DNA of 64,000 bases from Solibacillus daqui (GCF_028747805.1 NZ_CP114887.1:2101501-2165500), one strand, 5' to 3'. Positions 48,480-57,561 are shown, numbered from the stretch's first letter. The notes: generated by a model from the sequence alone, not told the origin. Numbers and translations are program-made.

Positions 48480-48914
48480 TTACTCTCCTAAACCTTCTAA
48501 ATGTATTAGGTCACTTTGTAAATCAGATGTTTCCCACCCTTGTTGGATAATATCACTTTTATTACGGGCGAAATATTTATATTCCACTAGTGGTTCAGTA
48601 TCAAATATTACGCCTATATAATATGGATTCAGGTGTTTATAGCCGTCCACACGATGAGGCACTGTACTATATTCCCACGTTTCCCCAGGGTACTGTTCTT
48701 CCAAATGTATCTGTATATAACCTACTTTTTTTTCAATTTGCATATCAATCCAATATGGACGTACAAAATAAAAAATACCAAAAGACAACATAAGTAAAAT
48801 AGCCAATCCTTGAATAATTTTTCTCCATTTTCCTTTCAAAATAAGAGAAACTAATAGAATAACAAGTAAAATCCCACCGACTATGCTCAATTCAATTAGT
48901 TCAGCTGGATGCAA
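48480..48914 (-). CDS. Hypothetical two-helix membrane protein
   Basis: 144 residues with two hydrophobic segments (IVGGILLVILLVSLILKG and IIQGLAILLMLSFGIFYFV) and an extracellular-type C-terminal domain with WEYSTVPHRVDGYKHLNPYY. No family recognised. GGGGGGG lies just before the ATG. It stands alone between repeats. Confidence 0.65.
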   Translation of the reverse strand: MHPAELIELSIVGGILLVILLVSLILKGKWRKIIQGLAILLMLSFGIFYFVRPYWIDMQIEKKVGYIQIHLEEQYPGETWEYSTVPHRVDGYKHLNPYYIGVIFDTEPLVEYKYFARNKSDIIQQGWETSDLQSDLIHLEGLGE

Positions 48915-48944
48915 TGAATACCCCCCCTTTTTTTGAAACAGTTA

Positions 48945-49045
48945 GAGTTTGTTCTTCAACTAACCTGCTCCGATAGCTCAATAAGAAAAAAGAGCTGCCT
49001 AAGCAACTCAACGTTCTTCAAGTAAAGCTCCACGTTAGTGAAAAT
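48945..49045 (-). repeat. Dispersed intergenic repeat
   Basis: CTTCAACTAACCTGCTCCGA, AGCTCAATAAGAAAAAAGAG and CTTCAAGTAAAGCTCC, with GTTAGTG at the end, follow the same block order as 50268-50360. The centre has the AGCTGCCTAAGCAACT near-palindrome. Confidence 0.6.
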
Positions 49046-49194
49046 AATTATATTTTCACTGTACAAATTTTATAGATGATATGACCATTAACTTCAGTTA
49101 TTCCTGTACAATCACCCATTTGCAAATTGCTATAAATCGGCCAACGAGGAAAATCTTCTTTCGTTCATTTATTTTGACTCAAAGCTCTAGGGGC

Positions 49195-50124
49195 TTATTC
49201 ACCTACCATACCGTCATTATCACGATCTTGCATATATTTGTACAACCAGTGTTTATTGGTTATTGGCATATTGAAACCAGCTGCTTTTGCTTCTGCAATT
49301 GTCACGATACCATTTCCATTTGTATCAACACTAGAAAGCTCACCTTCATTTGTTGAAGATCTTGCTGATTTGGACTCGGACTCATTATTTCCGGTTAGTC
49401 CAAGAGATTCATTTACTTCATCTGGATTCACATTTTCAAAAGAATCCGTAATGACATTACCGTTTATTGTATAGGTATACTGATAACTTGAAGGAATCTG
49501 CGTTTCCGTATTAGGATATGTGATAATTGCTTCGAAATTAGTAGCTCCACCAGCTTTACGAATAGCGTCTTCCATATATGCTTGATCACCATGTCGGTTA
49601 AGCGTACTATCTTGTGGCGTAATATTATAAGCGTTTGATACCCCACCAAGAGAATCTGCAATAATATGTCCCTCATCTAAATCTGCTCTCTCGACACCAG
49701 GTACTTTTGCTTCATCAGCGTAGTATCTGCCAGATGATGTTACGGGTTCGGTACGATCATCTTGTAGAACAATTTCGTCAGCAATGACACGAACCAATTG
49801 CCCTGCCTCATTCGTGAATGCATAATAATTTCGGTCCCCAAAGCCAATGTCAACGACGATGTTAGGTTCGCGATGTCCTGACAAATCGCCACCATCAACT
49901 TCAAGCAGTTTGTATCCTTTGAACAGTTCATCTTTTGATTGAGTTGATGTTTTTTCTGATACTGAATTTTCAGTTACCGTAGTTTTTTCTGTTTCACTAT
50001 TATTTGTTGTTACTTCTTGTAAATCTGTTTCTTTATCTGTAACGGATGCATCTTCTACGTTAGTACAACCAACTATAAAGATGGTTGTTAAAAGTAAGAT
50101 TAAATAGTTCTTTTTCTTTATCAT
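49195..50124 (-). CDS. Lipoprotein DNA/RNA non-specific endonuclease with C-terminal calcium-binding repeats
   Basis: 309 residues. A lipobox (LTTIFIVGC) gives a membrane-anchored lipoprotein. After a Thr/Ser/Glu-rich linker, a nuclease domain has DLDEGHIIADSLGG (a DGHI-type catalytic motif) and AYNITPQDSTLNRHGDQAYM with the Asn metal ligand region. The C-terminus has two EF-hand/dockerin-like loops, DTNGNGIVTIAEAKAAGF and DRDNDGMVGE, uncommon in such nucleases. It probably degrades external DNA. GGAGAG precedes the ATG. No immunity gene was recognised alongside. Confidence 0.85.
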   Translation of the reverse strand: MIKKKNYLILLLTTIFIVGCTNVEDASVTDKETDLQEVTTNNSETEKTTVTENSVSEKTSTQSKDELFKGYKLLEVDGGDLSGHREPNIVVDIGFGDRNYYAFTNEAGQLVRVIADEIVLQDDRTEPVTSSGRYYADEAKVPGVERADLDEGHIIADSLGGVSNAYNITPQDSTLNRHGDQAYMEDAIRKAGGATNFEAIITYPNTETQIPSSYQYTYTINGNVITDSFENVNPDEVNESLGLTGNNESESKSARSSTNEGELSSVDTNGNGIVTIAEAKAAGFNMPITNKHWLYKYMQDRDNDGMVGE

Positions 50125-50267
50125 TTTAGGACTCTCCTATAATAGTTTCATACTGTTCATTCTAACATATCTAATCTGTTCTATATTTTTTTAGGCTAGA
50201 TGCAATATAAAACTTCATAATTATTTCTCTCCTTTTTATTACAATTTAATCATATATCTTACTATCC

Positions 50268-50480
50268 CTTGTTCAACTAAACTGCCGCATTAGTTCAATA
50301 AAGAAAAGAAGAGTTGCATATGCAACTCAATGAACTTCAAGTAAAGCCCCCGTTAGCCATCCATGAAGCGCAAAAATCAGCACTTCACCACAGAAAATGA
50401 AAGATGATTAAGTTCTTTCATGGGAGTTTAAGTACATTTCTTCACAATCTTTATAGTAACATTAACATAAATATCCAATA
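50268..50480 (-). repeat. Dispersed intergenic repeat, longest copy
   Basis: Contains GTTCAACTAAACTGCCGCAT, AGTTGCATATGCAACT (a perfect palindrome), CTTCAAGTAAAGCCCCCGTT and a further 110 bases matched by the inverted copy at 18464-18600. It carries no ORF. The surrounding 50125-50918 has only this repeat and a terminator. Confidence 0.75.
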
Positions 50481-50650
50481 AAAAATTCATCTCTCTACAA
50501 TAAAATCTCTATGGGAGCGATGTTTTTAATCAATCTTTAATAAAAGTTTATTATCAACCCTAATTTAAAGACTATATCGCCTTTATAAGTTTAAAGAATA
50601 AAATACATTGATATAGGATTTTTTCTAATAATCAACCATAAAATTTTCGT

Positions 50651-50693
50651 AAAAAATAAAGCATAAGCTTTCCATTTGGAAAAATTATGCTTT
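50651..50693 (-). terminator. Terminator-like hairpin
   Basis: AAAGCATAA and TTATGCTTT pair, extended by CTTTCC/GGAAAA, with T on the minus strand. Confidence 0.5.
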
Positions 50694-50918
50694 ACGTCAC
50701 AGAATATTTCAGAACTAAATGAAATCTTAACAATGTAGACAGCGGGAGTCGAACAATAGCGTATTTTATTTATTTTCTATTTAGCGAAACCGCTCCATTA
50801 TTACATTTATGCTATATATATTAAATTGAAAATAGCGTATAAATTAAATGAATTGCTACCATTAATGTTACCACTTTGACCGTTCTTTTTTATAGAGCGT
50901 TCTTTTTATTTTGAGTAA

Positions 50919-51092
50919 TTACACAATCAATTTGAATTCGTCCTCGTTATCGTTTGAGGGATTATCTAGAGGTGATGCATCCGGTTCTATAAGAAAATTT
51001 ACAATACCTTTAATCGCATCGTATACATACAAAGCTAAATAACAACCAATTACACTCATTCCAGTAAAGCTTATTAAATCAAAATCCAACAA
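50919..51092 (-). CDS. Small single-helix membrane protein, 57 aa
   Basis: TTG at 51092 lies six bases after AGGAGGGA. One membrane helix (FTGMSVIGCYLALYVYDAIK) and an acidic tail with NPSNDNEDEFKLIV. Family not recognised. It overlaps the end of the 51109 frame only in the longer reading; with the TTG start it lies 16 bases downstream of it and is probably co-transcribed. Confidence 0.55.
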   Translation of the reverse strand: MLDFDLISFTGMSVIGCYLALYVYDAIKGIVNFLIEPDASPLDNPSNDNEDEFKLIV

Positions 51093-51108
51093 CGCATTCC
51101 CTCCTATT

Positions 51109-51675
51109 TTATTTAATATGAACTCCCCATACATTAAATACATAATCCTTTATCTTTTGATCATCATTAACTTTGTTTAATGTATTAATAAAATACTGCA
51201 TAAATTCAGGATCTCTTGTAGTCAATCTGATTAACATCGTAGCTGTTGCTGTTGGCGTTATATCCAAAGCATAAGCTAATTCACTTAATTTGTCGTAATC
51301 GTTTATTTTTAGTCTTATTGACACTTTCCCTGTTTCGGATTGTGAAGTTAATTTTAATTTCGGTCGCTCTGCATATCCAATTGCGATCGAACTATTGTAT
51401 GTGTAATTTCTACGCAGCCATTTACAAAACTCTTGTATTATTATCGGAGAAATCATACCCATCACGACTAATCTTTCCGCAGTATCTTTAACTGGTTCGT
51501 TGCATAACTCCGCGAAATCATAAAGTTGTTGTTTTAAAGTGACAGACATCGTTGGCTTAACATCTACCTTTTTATCAGACCTTCTTTTGCGCTCCCCTAC
51601 CTCGTTATTCAAGGTACCCCTCCAATTTTCGAGTTTATCCCATGGAATCATTTCTAAGTTTTTATAGATTCCCAT
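51109..51675 (-). CDS. Putative tandem ribbon-helix-helix DNA-binding protein
   Basis: 188 residues. Two similar segments, VKPTMSVTLKQQLYDFAELC with AERLVVMGM, and KVSIRLKINDYDKLSELAYA with ATMLIRLT, each look like a beta strand plus two helices, as in ribbon-helix-helix proteins. It is divergent from the ParM-like gene, with the candidate centromere between them, so it could bind that DNA as regulator. The start ATG (51675) has only a weak ribosome site. Assignment is by pattern only. Confidence 0.55.
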   Translation of the reverse strand: MGIYKNLEMIPWDKLENWRGTLNNEVGERKRRSDKKVDVKPTMSVTLKQQLYDFAELCNEPVKDTAERLVVMGMISPIIIQEFCKWLRRNYTYNSSIAIGYAERPKLKLTSQSETGKVSIRLKINDYDKLSELAYALDITPTATATMLIRLTTRDPEFMQYFINTLNKVNDDQKIKDYVFNVWGVHIK

Positions 51676-51727
51676 GCTTATAACATGTTATGGGGGAGTG
51701 CTCTGAATAAGAACCGATAAAATAAAG

Positions 51728-51788
51728 TTTAGAACAATTGTTATACAATGACTTCTTTAACCATAAATTGTTCTACAATTGTAAAACA
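51728..51788. promoter_or_regulatory. Inverted/direct repeats, candidate partition site
   Basis: GAACAATTGTTATACAAT (about 51731-51748) and a second AATTGTTCTACAATTGTAAA (about 51766-51785) share an ACAATTGT palindrome and a TACAAT half. They lie directly before the ParM-like gene, as do centromere repeats of type II partition systems. Confidence 0.45.
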
Positions 51789-51801
51789 AAGGAGGATGTT
51801 G

Positions 51802-52662
51802 TTGGATAAAATGATTTTAGGTATCGATGCCGGAAGTCACAGGGTAAAAGTATTTGGTTCATTTGGAGAAGATAAATTCCGCTCAAATGTTTGTGGATGG
51901 TTCGAACGTGATATAGAGGAACAATTCGATGAAGATGATATGGAATTTGAAATCGACGGAAGGAAGGGTTTCGCAGGAACGATAGCCTTGTATGAAGATG
52001 AATTCGGTAGCGCATCTATTTATGGAGATAGTAAAGCACATCAAGATACTAAAATCCGTGTCTTACTTGCAATTAATCGTTATTTAGAACGACATAGTCC
52101 TAGTATGGGTCGTGTAGCAATAGTAGTTGGTCAACCGATTAAAGGACATAAAGAGACAGAAAAAAAACGCATAAAGGGTATGTTAGAAGGTCAACATACT
52201 GTAAAAGTAAACGGAAGAACAAGGACATTTTTTATCGAAAACATCGGGGTGGCTGCTGAAGGCTCCGCGGCATTTTGGAGTAACCCCTCTGATGGAGTAG
52301 TTAGAATTATCGACATTGGAAGTGGCACAGTCAACGCCGCAACAATTACAGATAAACGTCACGTAAATAATGCATCCGATACGTTTAACTTTGGCGTTGA
52401 AACAATTAATAACAAAGAAGATTATGGCAATTTGGCTAGTGGAATAATTCGCAACACAACGAGGCTGAAATGGAACAAATCAGATAGAGTATTAGTCTGT
52501 GGAGGGATAAGTGAAGGGATTATACAACTTATTGCCGAACATTATCCAAATGCACATATTTTAAATCCAGTATCAAAAATCGGAAGTGAGGTGAAATTCT
52601 TAAGTCCGATTTATGCTAACGCTGCTGGATTTTATGCAATAGCGAAAGGGGCATTTGGATGA
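51802..52662 (+). CDS. ParM/StbA-like actin-family ATPase
   Basis: 286-residue actin-like protein. Phosphate-1 motif ILGIDAGSHRVKVFGSFGE at the start, phosphate-2 motif RIIDIGSGTVNAATI near residue 172, and adenosine motif RVLVCGGISEGIIQLI near residue 232, as in plasmid-segregation actins (ParM, Alp7A). TTG at 51802 follows AAAGGAGG by six bases; ATG at 51811 is possible. It overlaps the next gene (GGATGA), so they form a two-gene partition cassette. Its presence among chromosomal genes suggests an integrated plasmid or phage. Confidence 0.85.
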   Translation: MDKMILGIDAGSHRVKVFGSFGEDKFRSNVCGWFERDIEEQFDEDDMEFEIDGRKGFAGTIALYEDEFGSASIYGDSKAHQDTKIRVLLAINRYLERHSPSMGRVAIVVGQPIKGHKETEKKRIKGMLEGQHTVKVNGRTRTFFIENIGVAAEGSAAFWSNPSDGVVRIIDIGSGTVNAATITDKRHVNNASDTFNFGVETINNKEDYGNLASGIIRNTTRLKWNKSDRVLVCGGISEGIIQLIAEHYPNAHILNPVSKIGSEVKFLSPIYANAAGFYAIAKGAFG

Positions 52663-52922
52663 ACAGGAAAAATAAAGCCGTAAGTTTTAACACCGGAGAT
52701 CCACACGAATTAGCGCTAGTTGAACACGCTGAAAGAGTAAATCCACTCACAGGAAAACCTCAAAATTTCAGCAAGTATGTAAAAAGGTTAATTGAGGAAG
52801 ATATGAAAAAAGAGCAAAGTGGCAATCATCCTACTGGCTATACAATTATCGATAGCCCGAAATTTAACGAGGATGAAGATTACACGCTAGAAGTCAAAAG
52901 CGCGATGAACAGCTTTTTGTAA
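52659..52922 (+). CDS. ParR-like partition adaptor
   Basis: 87-residue basic then acidic protein. AVSFNTGDPHELALVEHAER with FSKYVKRLIEEDMKK fits a ribbon-helix-helix adaptor that binds the centromere and caps the actin-like filament. It starts within the stop of the ParM-like gene, the usual order of type II partition systems. Identity is inferred from size, position and pattern. Confidence 0.7.
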   Translation: MNRKNKAVSFNTGDPHELALVEHAERVNPLTGKPQNFSKYVKRLIEEDMKKEQSGNHPTGYTIIDSPKFNEDEDYTLEVKSAMNSFL

Positions 52923-53025
52923 TACAACTACTAAAAACAGATAGCGATTAATAGTTGTCTGTTTTTTATTATGTACTTTTGCCAATACTGTAATTAAATT
53001 GATAATTGAAAGGGAATGTATTAAA

Positions 53026-53586
53026 ATGAAGAAACTCTTTTATATCGGTGCGTTATCCGCATTACTATTAGCTGCATGTGGTGATGATAAACAGGAAGCT
53101 AATAGTGCACCAGTTACTACACAAACAGGTACAAATGCAAATGAACCTGAAAAAGAAGAAACGTCAAATAATGATGTGTATTTTAAAGATGGTGAAGCAA
53201 AGTTAAACGACCTAAAAATCAAAATCACTGAAACAAAAGTGATTCCGGTTGGCGAAAAAGGTAATGAATACGGTGATAAGCCTGTATTTGCGATTTGGTA
53301 CGATACAACAAATTTAAGCGACAAAGATATTGACCCAATAAATGCATGGATAGCTGTATTTGAAGCAATTCAAGATAACAATCCTAATGCTATTAATGAA
53401 TTAAATGTAGGTTCCCTACCTGACGATGCATTTTTAGATACTCAATTAGAGACAATTAAAAAAGATGGTACAGTTGCAAATGCGATAGCATATGAACTTG
53501 ACGATTCGGAAACACCTGTTAAATTGATCGCGCGACAAGGATTTGCTGGCGATGTATTAGGTGAAATTGAATATCCAGTTAAATAA
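53026..53586 (+). CDS. Lipoprotein with DUF5067-like domain
   Basis: 186-residue lipoprotein: signal peptide MKKLFYIGALSALLLAAC with cysteine at position 18, a Thr/Glu-rich linker, and a beta-sandwich domain with LNDLKIKITETKVIP and KPVFAIWYDTTNLSDKDIDP, typical of DUF5067 (Ig-like). Similar proteins occur in Firmicute mobile elements and phages and may act at the cell surface. ATG at 53026 follows GAAAGGGAAT. Terminator follows. Confidence 0.82.
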   Translation: MKKLFYIGALSALLLAACGDDKQEANSAPVTTQTGTNANEPEKEETSNNDVYFKDGEAKLNDLKIKITETKVIPVGEKGNEYGDKPVFAIWYDTTNLSDKDIDPINAWIAVFEAIQDNNPNAINELNVGSLPDDAFLDTQLETIKKDGTVANAIAYELDDSETPVKLIARQGFAGDVLGEIEYPVK

Positions 53587-53590
53587 AAAA

Positions 53591-53627
53591 TAGCCCTCCA
53601 CAGATTGAATTGTGGAAGGCTTTATTT
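53591..53627 (+). terminator. Terminator after lipoprotein gene
   Basis: AGCCCTCCACAG and TGTGGAAGGCT pair (one bulge), followed by T-rich DNA. Confidence 0.65.
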
Positions 53628-53643
53628 ATGATTATCCATGTTG

Positions 53644-53931
53644 TCACGACCAATAACGGTCTTTGTCCTCCATTGCTCTTATTGCGAATTTCTCGACTAA
53701 TATAAGAGTATCTTCTTTTGTCTTATTGATGCCGTTACATGTGCCGTTTGTAGTTAGCTCATCGCTTAATCTGATAACCTCGTAATCCGCTGAATAGTTT
53801 TCATACGGCGCTACACCGTAAATATTTAAGTGGATATTTACTATAGCGTGGTGATTTAACAACTCCATGCGGTATACTTCCGTTCTGTAATCACTACTTT
53901 TGAATAGTATTGATTTTGATAATGCATACAT
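53644..53931 (-). CDS. Hypothetical protein of the YolD operon
   Basis: 95 residues starting at ATG 53931 after GGGAGGTGAGAG. Segments VYRMELLNHHAIVNIHLNIY and LILVEKFAIRAMEDKDRYW suggest a mixed alpha/beta domain. Family not recognised. It is the third gene after two YolD-type genes and about 70 bases after the second; probably the same transcript. Confidence 0.65.
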   Translation of the reverse strand: MYALSKSILFKSSDYRTEVYRMELLNHHAIVNIHLNIYGVAPYENYSADYEVIRLSDELTTNGTCNGINKTKEDTLILVEKFAIRAMEDKDRYWS

Positions 53932-53999
53932 TTCTCTCACCTCCCTTTGCACAAACTTACAATAATTAACATGTGAAGTAAATACAATTGGGCAAACTG

Positions 54000-54374
54000 T
54001 CAATTTGGTATGTTTTCTAATTTTTCAACGACTATCGGCAGCATTTTTTGTTCTACTAACAATTGGCTGTTTTGCTTTAGCACAGGCGTAGAAAATCGTA
54101 TTACTGCATCTTCACCATTAGTAGCTAAGATGGCGTCTGTAAAATACTTATCAACCTTTACCCATTTGTTAAAACGTATTTTCTTTCCCGCTAGCTTTTT
54201 GCGTCGCCAATGGTAATCAGCTTGTAAATTTTTTAGTACTCCGTCTAGCTGGGTAAAATACAGTTCCGCAAATTTTAAATGTTTCATATTATCCATATCA
54301 TGCTGTAATGACCGAATGGCTAATTCCAACATAAGAAATTCATAAACTAATTGACGATCTTGGAGATCAATCAT
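54000..54374 (-). CDS. Protein encoded with YolD, function unknown
   Basis: 124-residue helical protein (LQDRQLVYEFLMLELAIRSL, then ELYFTQLDGVLKNLQADYHW). Its ATG overlaps the YolD-like stop (TAATG), so the two are translationally coupled. Short helical proteins of this type often accompany YolD-like genes in Bacillales plasmids and prophages. No conserved catalytic residues are evident. Confidence 0.75.
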   Translation of the reverse strand: MIDLQDRQLVYEFLMLELAIRSLQHDMDNMKHLKFAELYFTQLDGVLKNLQADYHWRRKKLAGKKIRFNKWVKVDKYFTDAILATNGEDAVIRFSTPVLKQNSQLLVEQKMLPIVVEKLENIPN

Positions 54375-54703
54375 TATTCAATCTCCCTAACGTTATCAAT
54401 TTCTATATACTTAATACGCTTAACGCTTATTTCTGTATCAAATAGTAATTCATTGTGGCCAGAATGCAATGCTGTAATGATTCCTCTGTCTTCAATCCAT
54501 TTACCACGCCACAATTTCAATTCTACTTGCAGTTTTTGTTGATATGCTTTTACAATGGTCTGCTGTAGTTCTTCCCATTCCCAATCCGTTTTTTCTTTCG
54601 GGTACTCATTCCCTAAGCTATCTTGCCACTCTTTTATTTGATGCAGGTGCTCTGGTATCATCATGCCAGTCCATTTCTTAGCCAATCCTCTACTTTTAAT
54701 CAT
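54374..54703 (-). CDS. YolD-like family protein
   Basis: 109 residues. KKWTGMMIPEHLHQIKEWQD near the N-terminus and an IKYIEIDNV-type end match YolD-like proteins, which are commonly encoded with Y-family DNA polymerases (UvrX/DinB) of mobile elements; no polymerase gene is present here. GGAGGGAC precedes the ATG. It starts a three-gene minus-strand operon. Confidence 0.85.
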   Translation of the reverse strand: MIKSRGLAKKWTGMMIPEHLHQIKEWQDSLGNEYPKEKTDWEWEELQQTIVKAYQQKLQVELKLWRGKWIEDRGIITALHSGHNELLFDTEISVKRIKYIEIDNVREIE

Positions 54704-54802
54704 TTAAGTCCCTCCATTTTTTCGAACCAACAGAAAAAAATAGAATGTATGTTCTTGTTTTTGTTAATTATAGAACAATCGTTCCTTTTTTAAAAGTGGA
54801 AA

Positions 54803-55092
54803 TTATAGTTTATTCAATTGATTAAGAACGGATTTATAATCCTGTTTTGTTCCCGCATCTCTAAAATTGTTAAATGGGTTCCCTAAATTATTTATCCTAT
54901 TTAATACATTCGGAATAGTAAAAGTGTCTGGTCTCAGCAGGTCATTAACCTCGTTCGAGTATAATGGAGTAGCTATTAACCCTTTCTCATTTCCCCTTGC
55001 TGAAAATGGAGCCACAATCGTTTTTCCTTCTCTATGTTGAACATAATCGAGATACAATCTGTTTCCTCTATTTTTCTTTAATCGCTCAATTG
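54803..55092 (-). pseudogene. ligD: 3' fragment of ligD (polymerase domain)
   Basis: The frame reads IERLKKNRGNRLYLDYVQHR, then EGKTIVAPFSARGNEKGLIA and LRPDTFTIPNVLNRI, ending LNQLNKL and stop, which matches the C-terminal end of the primase-polymerase domain of non-homologous end-joining DNA ligase D. The frame is open for about 95 codons back to a TGA, so the ligase domain and most of the polymerase domain are gone. A 3' ku fragment lies on the opposite strand at 63446. Confidence 0.85.
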
Positions 55093-56357
55093 TAAATCAC
55101 TCGGGATATTGTTGTACTAAAAAATTGCACACAAATGCCGGTTTTTTTTATTATTTAGGCATTGTTAAAGAATAATGTTGCCTCCTATTCGGAATAGGAG
55201 ACCCAACGGTATTTTGATATAGCAAATTTTTCACTACAAATAACAGGTATAAAGAACCAGATTTCCTCTAATTCCAATTTATGCATTTTCGCTACGAAAA
55301 AATGCAAGATTCCCCTCCAATTTGTGCAGTAAAATTTGGAGTGTAATATATAATAAATATATATATATAAGATACACATATAAGATACAGTATGGCAAAA
55401 GAGAGCAAATTGAAATTTGCCCTCTTTCGCAAGCAGGCTTGATGTGTGTTTTTACAGTTTATGAGGCAGTGTATTGTATTTATTATTCCATTTTATTTAG
55501 TGTGCATTTTCTTCCTTATGCTAATAAACCATTCATAATCAATACATCGTCCCAGAAATGCTTTAGAAAATATCATGCATGTTAATTTCGTTTTCAAACA
55601 TCACTAAACCGCTCAGATTACGCTCTATTCAATTTTAACGACCATCAGTAACATTAAGTACCCAGTACTAATAAAAGCGCTTACAGAGCATTATGAGAGG
55701 TCGTTTTCTAAATTAGCTTCCTGCTCAGTGTATGGCTGAAACCTTGCGTAAAATATACGGCGTAAAACCGCGCCTTTTGTTAATCGTTTTTTATTATGCC
55801 AGCTAAATTCAACATTACTCTTTACGCTTCTTTAAATGGCTTATACCGAGCTGTAGGTACTTTCTCACTCTGCTCCTAATTCAAAAACTGATATTACTTG
55901 CTATATCAAGTTACAGAGAGCGGAATAAAACCCTTTTGTATCAACCATATGTGTTCAATGCTCTTTGATTTGCTATCGCTAGGAAATCATATTTCTTGAT
56001 TTTATACTTCTCACAGAAAGAGTTTAGGTGAGCAATCACTATATTTAGACTCACCAACTTCTTTTTTACATGCTGTATGACTTCTAGGATGTTATAGATC
56101 CACTTGATACATCGCCTGGCTCGCACCTACTTTCCCACTGTGTTGATGCAATAGATTATATACATTTCTACTTACTCACATCTTAAACATCATGAATAAT
56201 TTCGTTATCTCTTCTAAACATATAAAATAACATTTATATACTTGCAAAAAACGTTCCAAAAATCTTTTTCTACACTTTTATTGATTATCATTGCAGTTTA
56301 TAAACACTCATAATATAGTTTAAACCAAGTAAAAAAGGATCTGGTCACTATTTTATA
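55093..56357. other. Gene-poor AT-rich stretch
   Basis: No convincing gene in 1.26 kb. It has hairpins at about 55182-55212 (CTCCTATTCGGAATAGGAG core) and 55393-55430 (GAGGGCAAATTTCAATTTGC-type stem on the minus strand), and one small possible remnant at 55941-56126. It probably consists of decayed mobile DNA. Confidence 0.4.
55941..56126 (-). pseudogene. Unidentified protein-like remnant
   Basis: A 61-codon minus-strand frame with CIKWIYNILEVIQHVKKKLV and LNSFCEKYKIKKYDFLAIAN has protein-like composition, but no ribosome site and a stop just upstream. I do not recognise the family; a fragment of a mobile-element protein is possible. Confidence 0.3.
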
Positions 56358-57026
56358 CTATTCAAATATCATACGGTTAAATTCAGTAACATCACCTAAA
56401 TCTATTTTTTCTATATTTTGAATAGACCATAATTCACGGCCATTTTGATAAAGTAACATTATATATTTATGATATTGTTTATAGAATTCAGATAATGTAA
56501 TTCTATTTCCACCATTTATTCTCCTATAGTCCGCGTGTGATAACGAATTTCTTATTTGTCTAAAATCTGTTGCAAAATAAATAGGACAATCTTCTTGATA
56601 ATAACTTCTGTCATTTACCCAACTTGGTGCCATTTTGTTGTCAATCAATAATCACATATTACGTAGAATTTTATTCACTTCAGTATTTATTAAAATATCT
56701 ATTTGATCATTAGGAATTTCCTTTGTATTATTTCTATCACGTTTCATACAACTTACTAAGTACTCATATAAATGCTGTATAAATAATGCGTACGAATTAT
56801 ACCGTAAAACACTAGCTATTGTTGATTGATTATCTCTATAACTTTTTTCACTTAAATGTATAAAGCTGTTAAAAGCTAGGGTGCATCTGGAAAATTCATG
56901 AACTGTAACTTTAACAACCATTTCATCAATTTCATCATTATAATTAAACTTCACACGGCCATCCCCTTCTTCTTTTTCTCTTAATATCGAATCAACAAAA
57001 TCACTAATAAAATTACACAATTTCAC
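56358..57026 (-). pseudogene. HEPN-like gene interrupted by an in-frame TGA
   Basis: Two frames (56652-57026 and 56358-56648) lie in exactly the same register, separated only by a TGA at 56652-56654. Together they would make about 221 residues. The second part contains FRQIRNSLSHADYRRI, an RNxxxH motif as in the RX4-6H catalytic motif of HEPN ribonucleases; the first is helical (ALFIQHLYEYLVSCMKRDRN). HEPN proteins are common toxins and defence effectors. The stop may be a recent inactivating mutation or a sequencing error. It lies about 0.9 kb downstream of the hamAB-AIPR genes, same strand. Confidence 0.6.
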
Positions 57027-57420
57027 ATTAAATAAAATGTTTTAATCGTGTGTGTAAGTGGACAATCTGTCATATCTAGTCAAATTACTTCGGTTCGGAA
57101 AATGCCCAACTATTTAACACTCTTTATTTTATATTTACTCCGTAAGCTTTTGTGCAATCACTATTATATCATTGAATGTCGTATGACTTTCTTCAGAAGT
57201 TGTTACCTCACCTGTAATGATGTGGTCAGATACTGTTAGAACAGTTAATGCTCTACGTAGCAAGGTTTGTGAGCATTTTTCAATACATCATCTTTAAGAA
57301 AATAAACGATAGCTGTTTAGCTTAATTACTTTTCAACCTCCATTTTAGACACTTTTGGAAACTCATATGAACAATCGAGTATATAACGGTCAATCTCTAT
57401 TAAAAACGGACTTAATGACA

Positions 57421-57471
57421 TAAAAAAATACGCCTCCCAAAACAGTTGTAATAAACTGTCTTAGAAGGCGC
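57421..57471 (-). terminator. Terminator hairpin downstream of the spo0A fragment
   Basis: CGCCT...AAGGCG with inner AACAGTTG/AAACTGT-type pairing, and seven T on the minus strand. It follows the spo0A 3' fragment by about 90 bases and was probably carried with it. Confidence 0.65.
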
Positions 57472-57561
57472 TATTAATTTCGTTATATAATCGATATTTA
57501 CAATAAGTTTACCGGTCATTCTCCGCTAGCCTATACGCTACAAACGCAGTTTCACCAACGC

